Assembly: GCA_039545295.1 (NCBI GenBank)
Contig: BCIK01000012.1
Span: forward strand, 620,001 to 684,000
Reading direction: 5' to 3'
Source of the DNA: Udeniomyces pyricola
Lineage: Eukaryota; Basidiomycota; Tremellomycetes; Cystofilobasidiales; Mrakiaceae
DNA length: 64,000 nucleotides
A model generated the notes under the pieces. It was not told the DNA's origin and searched no databases. It saw only the letters and a list, made by a program, of their open reading frames with translations. Shown here piece after piece: positions 42,128 through 54,534 of the stretch. Position numbers and translations under genes: made by a program. Numbering within the stretch: the stretch's first letter is position 1; each line of letters opens with the position of its first letter.

Positions 42128-44493
42128 ATGAACCATTCTTCCAACCCATCACACGTTCTCATCGCCCGCAACTCTCGCCGACCAGCCAACCCGCACCTTC
42201 AGACGTATCCTCCACCGCTGCCAGCTCCTTTCTACAGCACGCCCTCGTCTTCTGAGGATGACCGGCTCCATCGAGATCAGCATCGGTACCATGTACATCC
42301 CGGTTTCGTATCGTCCATCGGCAGCAACAACGCGACGAGCACTCGCCAGGAGCGGGACGATACCGACGAGGAGGAGGAAGACATTGTTGATATCCACCCA
42401 ACGTTCCGCGATAGAGAACGCACTCATGATGTCCGAGTCCAGGCAGGAAAAAACGTCTTTTGGTTTGTCCAAGATCATGAGGACGCGATGACCTTTACAG
42501 AAGTTTGGTTGAGGCAGATGGAATACTCAATCATGACGTCTTCTTCACTCATCCTGGCTCCACTGATGACGTGCGATTTCCCTTCTTCTCCTGAATCACT
42601 TGTCTTACCGACCCGATGACCAGGGTGCACTCGGTCCCTCTTCGTTTCTCTTGCTCCTTCTTCCAGGCCATCCTGGAAGGGTCCTGGGCTGAGTCCAGTG
42701 CTGCTCGTCGGCGCCCATCATCCTCCATCTTCTCGTCATCGGCATCATCGACTACGGCATCCACTGCTATACTAGCTCCATCAGCTTCGGCAGTGGATGA
42801 GAGGTTGGATGTAAATAGGCCATGGATCGCGACTTCGTCAAACGCCGAATGTCTTACCCAACATGTCAGGGAGGAAGAAGTTGGAGAAGGCTACGAAGGG
42901 GGCCAGTTTGAGAATCCAAGACTAAAAAGCTCCATCAGCTGGGAAGAGCGAAGTAATGGTTCGAACAGGGACGGGGCGTTGAACAGATCTCATCTCGATG
43001 TACTTTCCACAGATCTTGCCAGCCGAGAGGATCCAGAGGAGGAAGAGGCGAGAGAAGAGCGTCTCGGAGCTGAAGAAGACATTCTGGACTCTGCTGAAGC
43101 AGTCGGCCATCCGGATCTGTACGATGACGCGTCTCAAACAGCACCAGGGGAAGGCCGACCATCTCACACGAATATGCCAGTTGAACCGATGCCCAAAGCA
43201 GTTCAATCAGTCTCTCTTCCTTCCTTATCTACCTTTACGTCACCTGCAACCCCCCGCATTCATCCTGATTCCCATCAGGATTCCTCCGCCTCCCCTCCCA
43301 AAAAGTCTAAATCCAAATACCGAAGAGCACGCTCTACAACTATCCCTTCAACCCACCGTGACTCCTTCTCGTCTTCGTTACGGACCAAGGACGATGGCAT
43401 CTACGCTTCGATAGTCCTTCCTTCTCCAGAGGCCCGAGCGTTTGATGGACTGTTGCATCACCTATACCCGCACCTCACACTAACGCCTACGTGGGCGACG
43501 ATCGACGAACTCACAATTTTTGCTCATAAAGTGGGTTGCCAGTACATGCATGGCGTGGATTAAAAGACATATGTCCCATAAAAATCATAAGCTTTGCTCT
43601 TTTTCCTGAGTCACGCCGCTAACGTTGGATCAGTCTTTCATCACGCAACGCGCGACCCTACCCTTCTTCTTTCAAAAATATTGAACACTCCGACGATTGT
43701 GTTGCTCTACACTAGTACCAAGTCGATACCCTCATTTCAATCTGCAACACTTTCCTCATGACCCATGCAGCAGGAAAACCTCTCCAAGCGCTTGCTCTCG
43801 CTGAGCGGCTCAGTCTTGCGGGTGTCTACAAGGAAGCCTCACGGTTCGTTTTGGATAACTTGTCCGGTTGGTAAGTAAGGTTCAGGCTACCTGCTCACTG
43901 TGTTTGTACCGCTCAGAGGGGAGGCTGGGACTATCAGGGCAGATCCCTCTTTTACCGCAGAACCCCATCTTGAGAACCAATATCTCGAGTTGTCACGGGC
44001 CTTGTACCGACGAGCCCTCGACTATACATACCAACTGATCCGAGCTCTTCTGTTATCGGCTTTTCTCATCGTTCTCGTCTTACTCACAGGGATTCAGACG
44101 AACTTTCTCTGCTTTCGTTCGAAACCCGATTCAAATTGGAGAGCCGTCGCTCTTGGTTCCTCGAACGCCTCCTCAAGCTCTCGCTCGTTCAGATATCCAG
44201 GGACTATCCCTGTGTAAGCATGTCTTGGTCCTCTCTAATTGCTTTTCTGGATCTCACATGAAGCGTATAAACTGCACTGGGCTGATCTCATCGCTTTTCC
44301 TTGTGTCCCCTTTTGTCTTGTCAACGGTCTTCCGTGATGCGTTATCAATCGACAGCATCCGACTTGTTCAGATCCTCCAACTTGTGCTCGCCTTGTCGAA
44401 GACGCCTTCCGTCACGCTTACAATCTTTGCTTTCGCTTTGGTGCACCTCAACCTTGTCCGTCCTGCTCCTCTTTGTGTCGCGTTGATGTGTAA
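42128..44493 (+). CDS. BTB/POZ-domain-like protein
   Basis: Six exons as modelled (42128-42462, 42504-42570, 42667-43530, 43716-43870, 44090-44213, 44356-44493) give about 560 residues. The N-terminal half of a BTB fold is suggested by HPTFRDRERTHDVRVQAG then FCLVEADGILNHDVFF. The second half is clear: AFDGLLHHLYPHLTL, TIDELTIFAHKYQVDTLI, HAAGKPLQALALAERLSL and YKEASRFVLDN. A ~270-residue Ser/Glu-rich insert separates the two halves. Domains of this kind mediate protein-protein contacts, often as Cullin-3 adaptors, but I see no second domain. The splice joining exons 1 and 2 (acceptor GAAG) is weak. The 3' end is also uncertain: a further exon at about 44652-44937 is possible. Confidence 0.65.
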
Positions 44494-46315
44494 AGGAAAT
44501 ATAGAACGGTTGAGGAAGTATACAGTAAACGTGCTTCCTCAATACCCAACCCACTGAACAACGCATACGTACCCTTCCTTCCTTCCTTCTTTTGTTTCGA
44601 TAACTCCCCACCCCCGGCTCTCCTATTCGCCCCTCAACGTCTCTGAACAGCTATCATCTTTCGCAATCTGCGTCAACTCGATGTACCCCCCTTCTTCGTC
44701 CTCCCATCTACGACGTGCGACCTGGCGGCGCGATCATGGATCCAGCATCTCTTTGATCGCATGTTCTCCTTAGCGCTTCCATTGAGTGTCGGAGGGATCG
44801 GGATGGGGGCCATAGGGCTGGGAGGGAGTGGTGGAGGGGGAAGTGGAGCGGCCGGGAGTGGATATGGGAATGTGGCTATCGGCGCTGGTGGACTTGGCGG
44901 GTTAAACGCAAAGTATTTCTTACATATCAGTCTGTGAGGATTCACTCGTGGGAGATCGAGCTGTGGGGAAGGAAGTTGGACGAGGAGGACTGAGCGAGCG
45001 GGGGGTGCCGGACTAGTTATGTCAAGCTGTACTTTAGTAGGATTACGTAGTTAGTTCATCAAGTGGGAAGCCCTGTGCATATGATTGCTTGAATCCCAAG
45101 GTCATGTAGAATGTAATGAGCGCCTCGGCGAGTCTTTTTTAGGGGGGATGTGTAGATGGATTGATTCGCGATGACGCGGAAGGAACGGAAGGCGAATTGC
45201 AGGAAATGTTGATGTGTGTTGATTGTCTCTCTCAATACAGCTGCTGCAACGTTGTGCTTGCAAGATTACGTAGTACTATCACTAGCAACTTAAAACAAAG
45301 CTCAGGCTCCAAGACGCGTGACTCGTGGGGGTTGAATGCACGGGATGATACTGCAGCGCATAAAAACATGAAAAAAAGCAGAAGCAAACACATTTAAGGC
45401 CGCGAATAAAGGCATTATATGCCAGTCGGTCTCACTAGGTAAGCCAATTCGATCAACGCGTCGAAATCGCCTCCAGCTCCCTTCACTTCAACACTCACTC
45501 GCTCTCGTTTGCTCAGCATCTACTTCATGCTATCACTCATTCATACGCGACTGACTTTTCGTATCTGTCAAGCCCGCTCGAGCGGTGGCTTCCATAAATA
45601 CTGACCCCGCCTGCTGTTTTTGTGCTGACCCTTCGACGGTCATACCTCCCTTGTGCCCTCCCCTACCGTTCTCCCCCNCCCTCCCCCCTTCCCTCTTCCC
45701 CTTCGACGACGTCCCTCTACGCCCGAACTCAACGATCAACGACCCTTTCAAGTGACCCTTTTACGCCGCTGCCATTGTCCGACCACGACGCCCTGCCTCA
45801 CGACGAAAAAAAAGGCGACGACTCTTCCCTTCAGTACCTCGACCCTTCCTTCTTCTTCCCCTTTCGCTCTCCTGCTCTCGCGAGTTCTTCTTCCTCACAA
45901 AAGAAAACGATACGATTCATAAAAACAAAATAAAAAATTACCTCAGTACTTCCTTATCACCTCAACGACTCTGATCATACGACCTTTTCACGACAACCTT
46001 GACCGATCGATCGACTTGACATCTGCAAGAGATCTCGTCCCCAATCCGTTTTCTTGCCCTTCCTCGTACCCTTCCCCCTTGTCATTGCTCTTTCTGTCTT
46101 GCCGACCCACCACGTCCTATCTACGTCCTCACATCTAGATTTTGATTTCTTTCAACCCGTACCCTCCATTTTGTTGAGTCGATCACGACTTGCCCCAGCT
46201 TTACGCCCCGCACGATCAACGACGCCATCCTTCCGTTCTGTCTCCGTTTGCAACGTCTCTCCATCCACCCTTCTTCTCAATTTTTCTCACGTTCCCGTCC
46301 TACGATCCATTCAAC

Positions 46316-46353
<38 letters not shown>

Positions 46354-46404
46354 AAAGAAAAAAACGACAGAATCTCACGCTTACGTATTTCTTCTATCAG
46401 TATC
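44494..46404. other. Intergenic region and long pyrimidine-rich leader
   Basis: This 1.9 kb stretch holds the 3' flank of the BTB gene and the promoter/leader of the large disordered-protein gene. From about 45600 to 46320 it is strongly C/T-rich, ending in a (CA)n microsatellite at about 46320-46348. One ambiguous base is at 45678. A Gly-rich open stretch at 44652-44937 could be a last exon of the BTB gene. Confidence 0.55.
46320..46348 (+). repeat. (CA)n microsatellite
   Basis: About 14 CA units lie some 55 bp upstream of the modelled start codon at 46405, probably in the 5' leader. Confidence 0.9.
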
Positions 46405-49400
46405 ATGACTCATCTTCCCCAACCTCACGCCATCCTTCCTCTCTCCGACCGTAATATTCCCTCGCCTGAGATGACCGGGGGCCCGACCGTCGGTGCCAAA
46501 TCCTCCAAAGGTTCCTTCTTCTCGATTATGACTCTTCCAAGCGCTCGTAGTTGGGGGAATGCTGCCATGGGCAGCCCACTCTCTCAGGAAGTCAGCAGCG
46601 GCGCGGGAAAGAAGAAGAGAAAGGGAATCAAGGGCCTGTTCCAAAGGAAGGAAAATAGTGTCAGGTGAGTGCTCTATCTTTTATTCTTATTTTTATTTTC
46701 TTCCTTTTCATATACATAGAAGCATTCTGTCACTAGCTGTGTCGTTAAACGGAACGTCGTTGCTTTCATTGGCACTTGCTGTTCCTATGGTTTATCGTCT
46801 TCGTCTTTCTTTGGTTTTCTATCTCAGCTCTGATTCGGCCGCCTCGACCGTCTCGTCCTCATCGTCTTTCACCTCGGCCCATGTTCGTCAACCTCTCCCG
46901 CCTCATCATTCCTTTTTGCCCTCACCTACCTCGACCATCTCTCCTTCGCCCGACTGGACGTACGCTTCGCATCGTCCCTACCCCTCACCCCCTCCAACTC
47001 CGTTAAGGGCTTATCCTCTTGTCGGTGGCAATAACTCCAGGAATGGTATCGTTCGGTTCGAACAACCTTCCCGCTCGACCTTGAGGAGTCAAAAGCGAGA
47101 GAATGTAGAAAGTGCGAGTAGCGGTAATAGTTTGTGGCGGAGGCTGACGACTAGCTCATCCGGCACCAAGGACAAGAAGCCGGATACTGGCAAAGCAACA
47201 GGTCAGAACACAACGATTATCGTAAGCTTGATTTTTTTGTTTGTATCTTGGCAAATGTTCTGACGTGTATCTTTCCTTTGTGTTCAGTCTCATTCCTTCC
47301 CAGCCTAGCCAACACCGTCCCCTTTCAAAACCAACAAGACGCCTCGACGCTTTCTCGTGCTCCACCGTTCCCGGTCGAGGCTCCTCGTATGTCGAAATCT
47401 GTTCCTCGCCGAACGCCTCTCCAATTTGCACTCTCGCAGGTGGAACCTCAGGTAAACTTGAACGGACCTTGTGGAGCGGGCCAGGCTCTCTCAGTTGCAG
47501 CGTCCATCCCGACTGTGGCGTCATCATCAAAGCAATCCACCGAAGTTCCGACCATCCCCATCGAGATCCACTCATCCTCCAACCGACCACTCAGCACCAT
47601 CAGTGTTGGAAGAGGAGGGCTCTGCCGACCTCCCCTCGGCAACCTTTTCCTTGGGCCCCTTGCGTCCTCGTCGACATCTTTGTCGATTGAATTGTCCCCT
47701 ACGACCAAGCCAACTCGTGACCTTTGCCTCCGATCGACGCTCAGTCGAGACCAAGTCCAAGACGAAGATCAAGTCGAAGCAACAAAGGCGAGGATAAGGG
47801 CGCTTCTTGAGGTTGGCGGATCAGGGCTTGTAGATGAGCGAGATACTGGTTGGCAGAGTATGTCTGAGAGCGTTGGCGCAAGACAAGAAAGAAGGATGAC
47901 GTGGGATCTTGGTAAGTCGGTTTCAACTACCCATACTGCTTTAGTGATAAACGATGGGAACGGGTCGTACTGATGCTTCAACTCTTTGGTTCCCGACTCA
48001 TCCTCTTAGTCCCAGCTGCCAAGAAGAGCTCGGACCAAGATAGCGACATGATGCTCTCACCATCCTCAGGTACACTCAAATACCCTTCTTTGCTAAATCT
48101 CCTATCGTAACCTCGGGCAGCGCTGACTCATACCCTCTCCATCCGGTATCGGTCACATAGCCGAACAACGGTCATCGAGTCTCGACATCAACGCTGCTGG
48201 TGAAGTTGATGTCGTTCGAGGTGCGTTTTGTCTCATACTGTTTCTCATTGCCACTTTTGTGGCCTGTGCAAGCTCGTTTGCTATCTGACGTAGCTTAGGG
48301 AATGTTTTTGTAGGTTTGGCCAAAACCCAATCGACTCTGTCCTTCGTCAATCGAGCCAACTTGACCCTCCAGAACCTTGTCTCCCAAATGGAGCTCTCGC
48401 CCTCGCAGGCCTCCTCATCGTCGCCAACCCACTCGGCTCGACTAAGCACATCATACGGCTCTCTTCAAACCAATACTTCTATCTCCAGCCCATCTCCCTT
48501 GCGCCAGCTACAGAACAAACGAAGTCGGCCGATCCAAGACACGACCATGGGTCCTCAAACTGGGATTCACATGACCGTTCTTCAACGCCCCCCGACCGCG
48601 AGGAGGGTCATTCCCAAGGCCAAAGAGGGTCCGCTTGCCCAACCTGTCTTCATCACAGCGTCTTCAATCTCAGACGTATCTTTTGCTTCAGATGCGGCTC
48701 CCATCGGGATGGAACGAACCATGGGCGTCTTCAATCGCGCCCAAGCGGATTCAGAGGGGTCCATCAGCTCGGACGTTCCGGACGACCTTCAACTGATCAT
48801 CTCCACCCAAGAAGACGCTCATCTGACCTCTTGTTCGTCTCAACGACAACATTCGTACGATTTAGCCAATTCTGGGACTCCTGCCTCATCCTTGTCCACG
48901 GTCGCTTCTAATCTGCCGTCGCCTATTACGACGTCGCGAGCCTCGCCTCGAAACTGTCCTACAGCCTCCGCTTTTGTCACTTCGACTTCGACCAGCCTCA
49001 CTGCACCCGGCCTCGGCGTCTGGCATCTCGGACCTCTCAAAACGCGCGTTGACGACAGCGACAGCGAGGGCTCCTCCAGTCCTCAAAGGGAGTCGGGAAC
49101 ATTTGACTTTACCGGCGAACTAGACAAGCTTCAACATGTCAGGCCAGAAAGCTTCCTCCAGATCGCGAAACATACAGGTGTGAGCCTTCCGGAGAACATG
49201 ACTCTCGTACCCTCGTCAGCTGCCTCGATGGGACCCATTCCATCGCCTGAATCTAGTCTTGGCCAACTTCGACCTGACTTCAAGTTTGGAGGTGAGTGAT
49301 GGTTGACAATGCGAACCTGATGCTTCGTTTTATATCTCTGTACTGACAACATGAATTGCATGTGTTGCTGCTGCTGCTACTGCCTTGAACACTTTTCTCT

Positions 49401-52400
49401 TATCTCACTACTCTTACCTGCTAGCTTCTACTTCGGCTCGAAACTCAAGGCAACCCGATGAGGATTTGAGCCAACCATCGCCTCCGCCTCGTAAAACAAC
49501 GTTTGGCCCGATCCCTTTCCCTCCCACAATTGCTCTCTCCGCTCCGACTCCCGAGCCTTTCACGTTCAATTCATCACCTGAACCATGCGCCTCCATTGCT
49601 TCCAGACAACAAGACGTATCCTCCATGTGTCACGAATCGTCCTCACAAGCAAGCTCCGACGGTGAGGACATCGGAATGGGCGAACACGCTTCGGCGTTCA
49701 ACACGGACCGATTCTCATTCGTCTCCGACGACAGCATCAACAGACCAATGAATGGCGTTATCTCTGAACCCTACTTGAACCAACCTTGGCCGTCATCCAC
49801 AAATCAGCAAGGAATCAACAGAGGTCATGTCTATAACCAGAGCGTTGATTCGATGGCCTCGGGTCTCGGTAACGTCATGATCCGTCCCGGCTCGGTCAAC
49901 CCGTTCGAGCTTGAAGACGACCACACCGACACGAGCTCAATGTACCTGGAGGAGCACGACTCATTCGATCTATCCGGACTCAGTTCGAACCTCGGCCAGC
50001 AAGACTCGTCGGCTATTAGCCTCATTACCACCTCATCCCTTAGTCAGACTCTACCGTCCAGGCGGCCCGTCCCTCACTCAGTCTCTGGAACAACTCTCGA
50101 TCTCGACACTGCTCCCCCTTCTTACCGTCGACCACTTTCCTGGCGCAGTTCGGACTCGGTTTCCTCGTCTGCCTCATCTTTTAAACTCCACCGACGCCAC
50201 GACTCGAGCATCTATAGTCTTTCTGCCGTCGGCGGATTCCAGCCTCCTCCCGTCTCTCTGCACAACACGAAGACATACAGCAGGACCAGTCTCGCGTCGG
50301 GTAGAATTCGAACACGCTCTCAAACTACGGGTCGACCCGATTGGAACCATCATAAGAGGCAAGAGAGCTCAATGAGCTCCAACGGAAGCTACCTCGTCGA
50401 TCTCGATGCTGCCCGTCCAGGTCTTGGGGTGAGGAATATCTCCGTTCTTGCGCTATCGGGACTTTTTTCGCCGTGTTTCTTTGCCTTTTTTGATGCATGT
50501 ATATATATCACATACAAGACATAGACGTTGATCGTGTTACTGGTTTCTTGACTCCAGAACAAGATGTTTGTCCAGGAACACGGCGTCCCCCTTACATCCA
50601 TCACGGCCTCGCCCAATGGATCCCAAGACGACTCGTTTAACGACACGGCGTCCTTCACCCAAGCCTTCGCCACCCAGTCGCCCACCGACAAAGTCTTTTC
50701 CCACTCTGAGCGTCTTCGAATGGCCGAATCGGACGACGAACCTTCAGAGGAATGCCGAACGTCCTTGGACACAATCTACAACCCTATCCTCGTTCGGGCA
50801 CACGGACGAACCCGATCGGACTCGTCCTCTATCTTCGACGCGGGTGAGGAAAGCTCGTTCATGAGCCGGTCGTTTGTTCTCAAGGCTCCTCGGCCGTTGA
50901 GTGACTTTAGTCTCGACTCGGAGGCCGCGGGCGAGAGAGCCGAAGATGATACGTTCGCCTTCAAGCAGCACGTTCCTATGGCTGACCAGGCAGAGGACGA
51001 CCGAGAGCAACCTTCGATCTTGTCAATCTCGACAAGCACCGTCCCGTCGACCATTCCTGCCTTCCAAGTACGCCCTTTCTCCCTTGGTAGCAGCTCAAAC
51101 GAAGGTTCCCAAGACGACACCTTCCAATTCCTTCCTCAACGAGCCCTGGTGGGATCCGTCGATTTCCCCTCCCTTAGACCTCGATCCGGGTCGCCGGATG
51201 ATTCCTTTGCACAGTTCGAACCACCTTCGTTCAGCTCCTCGGCCGATGGCTCTTTCTACAATGTCCCGACTCTCGTCGCACCGTTTGTTCCTCGATGCGA
51301 GCTTCCGTCCGTCTCGCCGCTTCAGCTCGTCAAGCGAAAGGCCACGTCAAGCGCCGAAGAACCATCGCCTAGAAAAGCTCGGATAGTATGTCAATCTTCG
51401 CTAGAGACTGAGACCTCGATAGCCTTACGCACGAGGGAGAGTCTGGAGGATAGCTGTCTTGTCGGTAGCGGAGAAGATGCATCGTTCAGCTTGAGAGGTG
51501 CGTTGTTACTTTTCTTGGCAAATGGTTTCTCTTCTTTCCTCCAAATTTCGGATCATTTTTCTGACGAATTTTTGGGTTAAATATCTTATACAGACATCTC
51601 AGAGGATTCTCTTCTGTCAAACGATATTCCTGCAACAGACAACGCTCGTCCGTGTCACGTCCGACCCCGACCCCCGACCGCTCGATCCCGTGTCAACCAC
51701 CGGGCTCGACCTCGGGCTCCGGTCTTTGACGCATTCCTTTCTCCCGATTCACTATCGGTGCCTTCATCAGTGCAACCCGAAGCGTCCAACCCCAGGTCCT
51801 CTCTCGATGACGCCGTCGTGAGTTCGGCTGTTTTCGCTAAGGTCGCTCAAGCTTCGGCTGGCCCTCGATCGAGTTTCATGCTAGACCACTGCACGTCCCG
51901 GCTTTCTGGTCCTATCAGCTCCATCGACGTCCATGCTATCATTACCGAGGCTACCATTTTATCTTCTCACGTCGCTAGCTCTGTCTCGAGCCTTCCTGCT
52001 CTCTGCCATTCGCCCACCCACTCGGCTTCTCCCACGGGTAGCTGCGGTAGCTTCCCTTCGCCTGTCTTTTTGCGCGACAGAGAACCGAGCATCGCATCGA
52101 ATCACTCTCCGGAGACGCTCACAAGTCTGGGGAGTTGGGAAAGATGGAAACAAGACGCGTCGTTGGAATTTGAGCGGTCGTTTGCGAGCTGGAAGGATAC
52201 GCCGTACTCGCTCGAAGAGATGGCTCGTACGTTTTTTTTTCTTCTGTTCAGTCCGATTCCTTATGATTTCCATGTATGACTGGCGACTTGAAGTTTGGAA
52301 GTATGCTAAACTCCTCCTTTGTATGCCATTTTGATTTATCGCTTCTCATACGTTTGTTCCTTGGACTTCCAGATTTTACCCCTCCTCGTCGGTGTGGTGA

Positions 52401-53531
52401 TGTTGTTGATTTCATCAGTTCCTCTACCAAGACTTTCCTGCCTCTATCTCCTGCTCCTCGTACCCGAAGAGCTTCCAGTCCTCGCCTTTCCCACATCCGA
52501 GCAACCACCTCTCCTTACACCTCGATGCCCATCGCCCCTGCTGCTCTCCGCGTTCAAAAGTCTTCCGGAAACCGACCCTGTGCTATCGCTACCAGGTTCG
52601 ATCCTGTCGTAGCTGAAACCTGCATTCTCGCTCCTTCCTCGGCGAGGTTCGCCAAGTTTGTTATCGCACCCAACGTGACATCTACCTCTGAGAGCTTTGC
52701 GGGTCCCCTTACTACCTCAAGCGTCCCCATCTTCACCAGTCCCATTGACCTCGCTGCGTCCAACAAGAAACTTAATTGGTCCACCTCCGTCGGTCGGTCC
52801 ATCCCATCTCGAGCCGTTCCTTCAACCGCCCGCAGTTCCATCCTCGGAGACAAGCACACCAACCAAGCCTCGATGGGACTAACCAAGAGGACGACCACTT
52901 TGACGGCCGGGACCGCGACGATGGTAGGATCAGGTGATTCCAGCTGCAAGGTCTCAGCTGTCGCTCGCAAACGAGTCTCGTCCGCCGTCCGAAGGGATTC
53001 ATTCGGTTGGAAACGAAAGAAAGGGTCAGAGAACAACGAACATCCTCTTCCCCTCGTCGTCGCCGGCGGTCGAGGGAAGCTCGACCAGGTCTCATGTGGT
53101 CCAGGCGGTGACAGCGACGTCCGGCTGCAGGCTCAGGCTTGGTCGACCGAGGGAACAGACAAAGAGAATCAGTCGTTTCATGGTTCTAGTTGTCTCAGAG
53201 GTCAAGGTCAAAGTCTCCCATTGTACGTCTCCTTTGAATCCTCATTCACGCTCATGACGTGACAAGATTAAAAAAAAAGAAGGATCGCAAAACTTCTTGG
53301 AGAAGGTTGAATCACCATGCTGATTGATCATCTATGGGTCGATATCTCTCTCTCTCTCTGTTTGCCTGCCTATCTAGGTCCAGGAAATCGGCGACGTCGC
53401 TCATCGTCAAGCCTCGTCGTTCTCGACCTTACCTTCCCACGTCCACCACCACCACATCCACGACCTTGTCTGCCTCCACCTCAACCTCCACCTCCACCAG
53501 GTCAACAGTTGCTCGCTCCATCCGGGCTTGA
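46405..53531 (+). CDS. Large Ser-rich disordered protein of unknown function
   Basis: Eleven exons keep frame to about 1978 residues: 46405-46664, 46828-47201, 47288-47911, 48010-48069, 48161-48220, 48314-49291, 49425-50428, 50558-51497, 51594-52226, 52373-53222 and 53378-53531. I do not recognise a folded domain. The protein is rich in Ser, Pro and Thr with acidic patches. The N-terminus has a basic KKKRKGIKGLFQRK segment that could be a nuclear or membrane-surface signal. SGLAKTQSTLSF.. near 48314 and SWERWKQDASLEFERSFASW near 52132-52190 may form short helices. A DD[ST]F motif recurs four times between about 50620 and 51210. Coding is supported by pyrimidine-ending codons in the chosen frame and by eleven consistent GT-AG junctions. 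The C-terminus is a Thr/Ser-rich tail ending ARSIRA. Confidence 0.72.
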
Positions 53532-54534
53532 AACATCGAAACCTCGATTCCCGATAAGAAGAAAAAAAAAGAGGAAAGAAGAGAGGAACCAACCAGATCG
53601 AGCGAGCTATCGTATCACAGACGTTGCGTCACGAGATCTCTCTCTCTCTCTCCCCCTCCGGCTTTCCCCCTTTTCTTTTCTTTTTCTTTTGCTCTCTCGA
53701 GTCTTTCGACTTTGACATGTACACCCGTAGCCATCCGGCTCGGCCCTGATATATATATATATGGGAATGGATGTGTCTACGAGTGAAAGTCGTTCCAATA
53801 AAGCGTTTGAAGCATTTTTCAGTGTCAAATGACTCTCTCCTGCACGTGCAGAGCACAAATCCCAATTGAGCCCATGCAGGTTTGATATGCGGTCTGGGTA
53901 TGATCGACACTCATGAACGATTTGTACTATTTATATAACGTCTTGACGAGTAGTATCCGACTAGTCTAGTTTTGCTGGAAATCCGACTCCTTCACATACA
54001 TATACACACATCCTCCACTCACTGCACATGTCGACTCGAGAAGAACACACACACCCACACACACCAAGAAAAAAAAACAGTTTGCATGATATACAGTAAC
54101 CACGTCGGCGCGTTACTTTGCTACTGTAACCGTAAGAAAGATAGAAATAGGGAGGGGGAGTAGGGGAACCAAGGTAAAGAGGGGATGGGAGAAAGGGGGG
54201 GGGGGGGGAGAAGCTTTGAGAGATTGAGCCAGGAGATATCTGCAGCTCTGCAGATGCAAGGAAAGAGCTACTATGAACTAGCTAGAGGGGATTGTGAAAC
54301 AGATATTGATCTGGAAAAAAGCCGAGGAAGGAAAAAATGGAAGGGAGGAATCGTTGATCTTGTTTTCCCTTCTCATTACCTCCTTCGCTGACCGTTCTGG
54401 AGGATGGTCACCATACGGATCAAGATGTTACTGGAAGAACGAGAAAGGAACCGAACAAAACCAAGTCACATATAAGATCGATCAGTCAAGGAGATCTTTG
54501 GAGCACGGGGGAAATAGAAGAAGGGATAGAGTCC
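53532..54534. other. Convergent intergenic region
   Basis: This holds the 3' flanks of the large plus-strand gene and of the GHITM-like gene. It contains TC-rich runs near 53636-53655, (AT)n at about 53750-53761, CA-rich stretches near 54041-54065 and a G-run near 54196-54208. No gene was seen. Confidence 0.55.
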
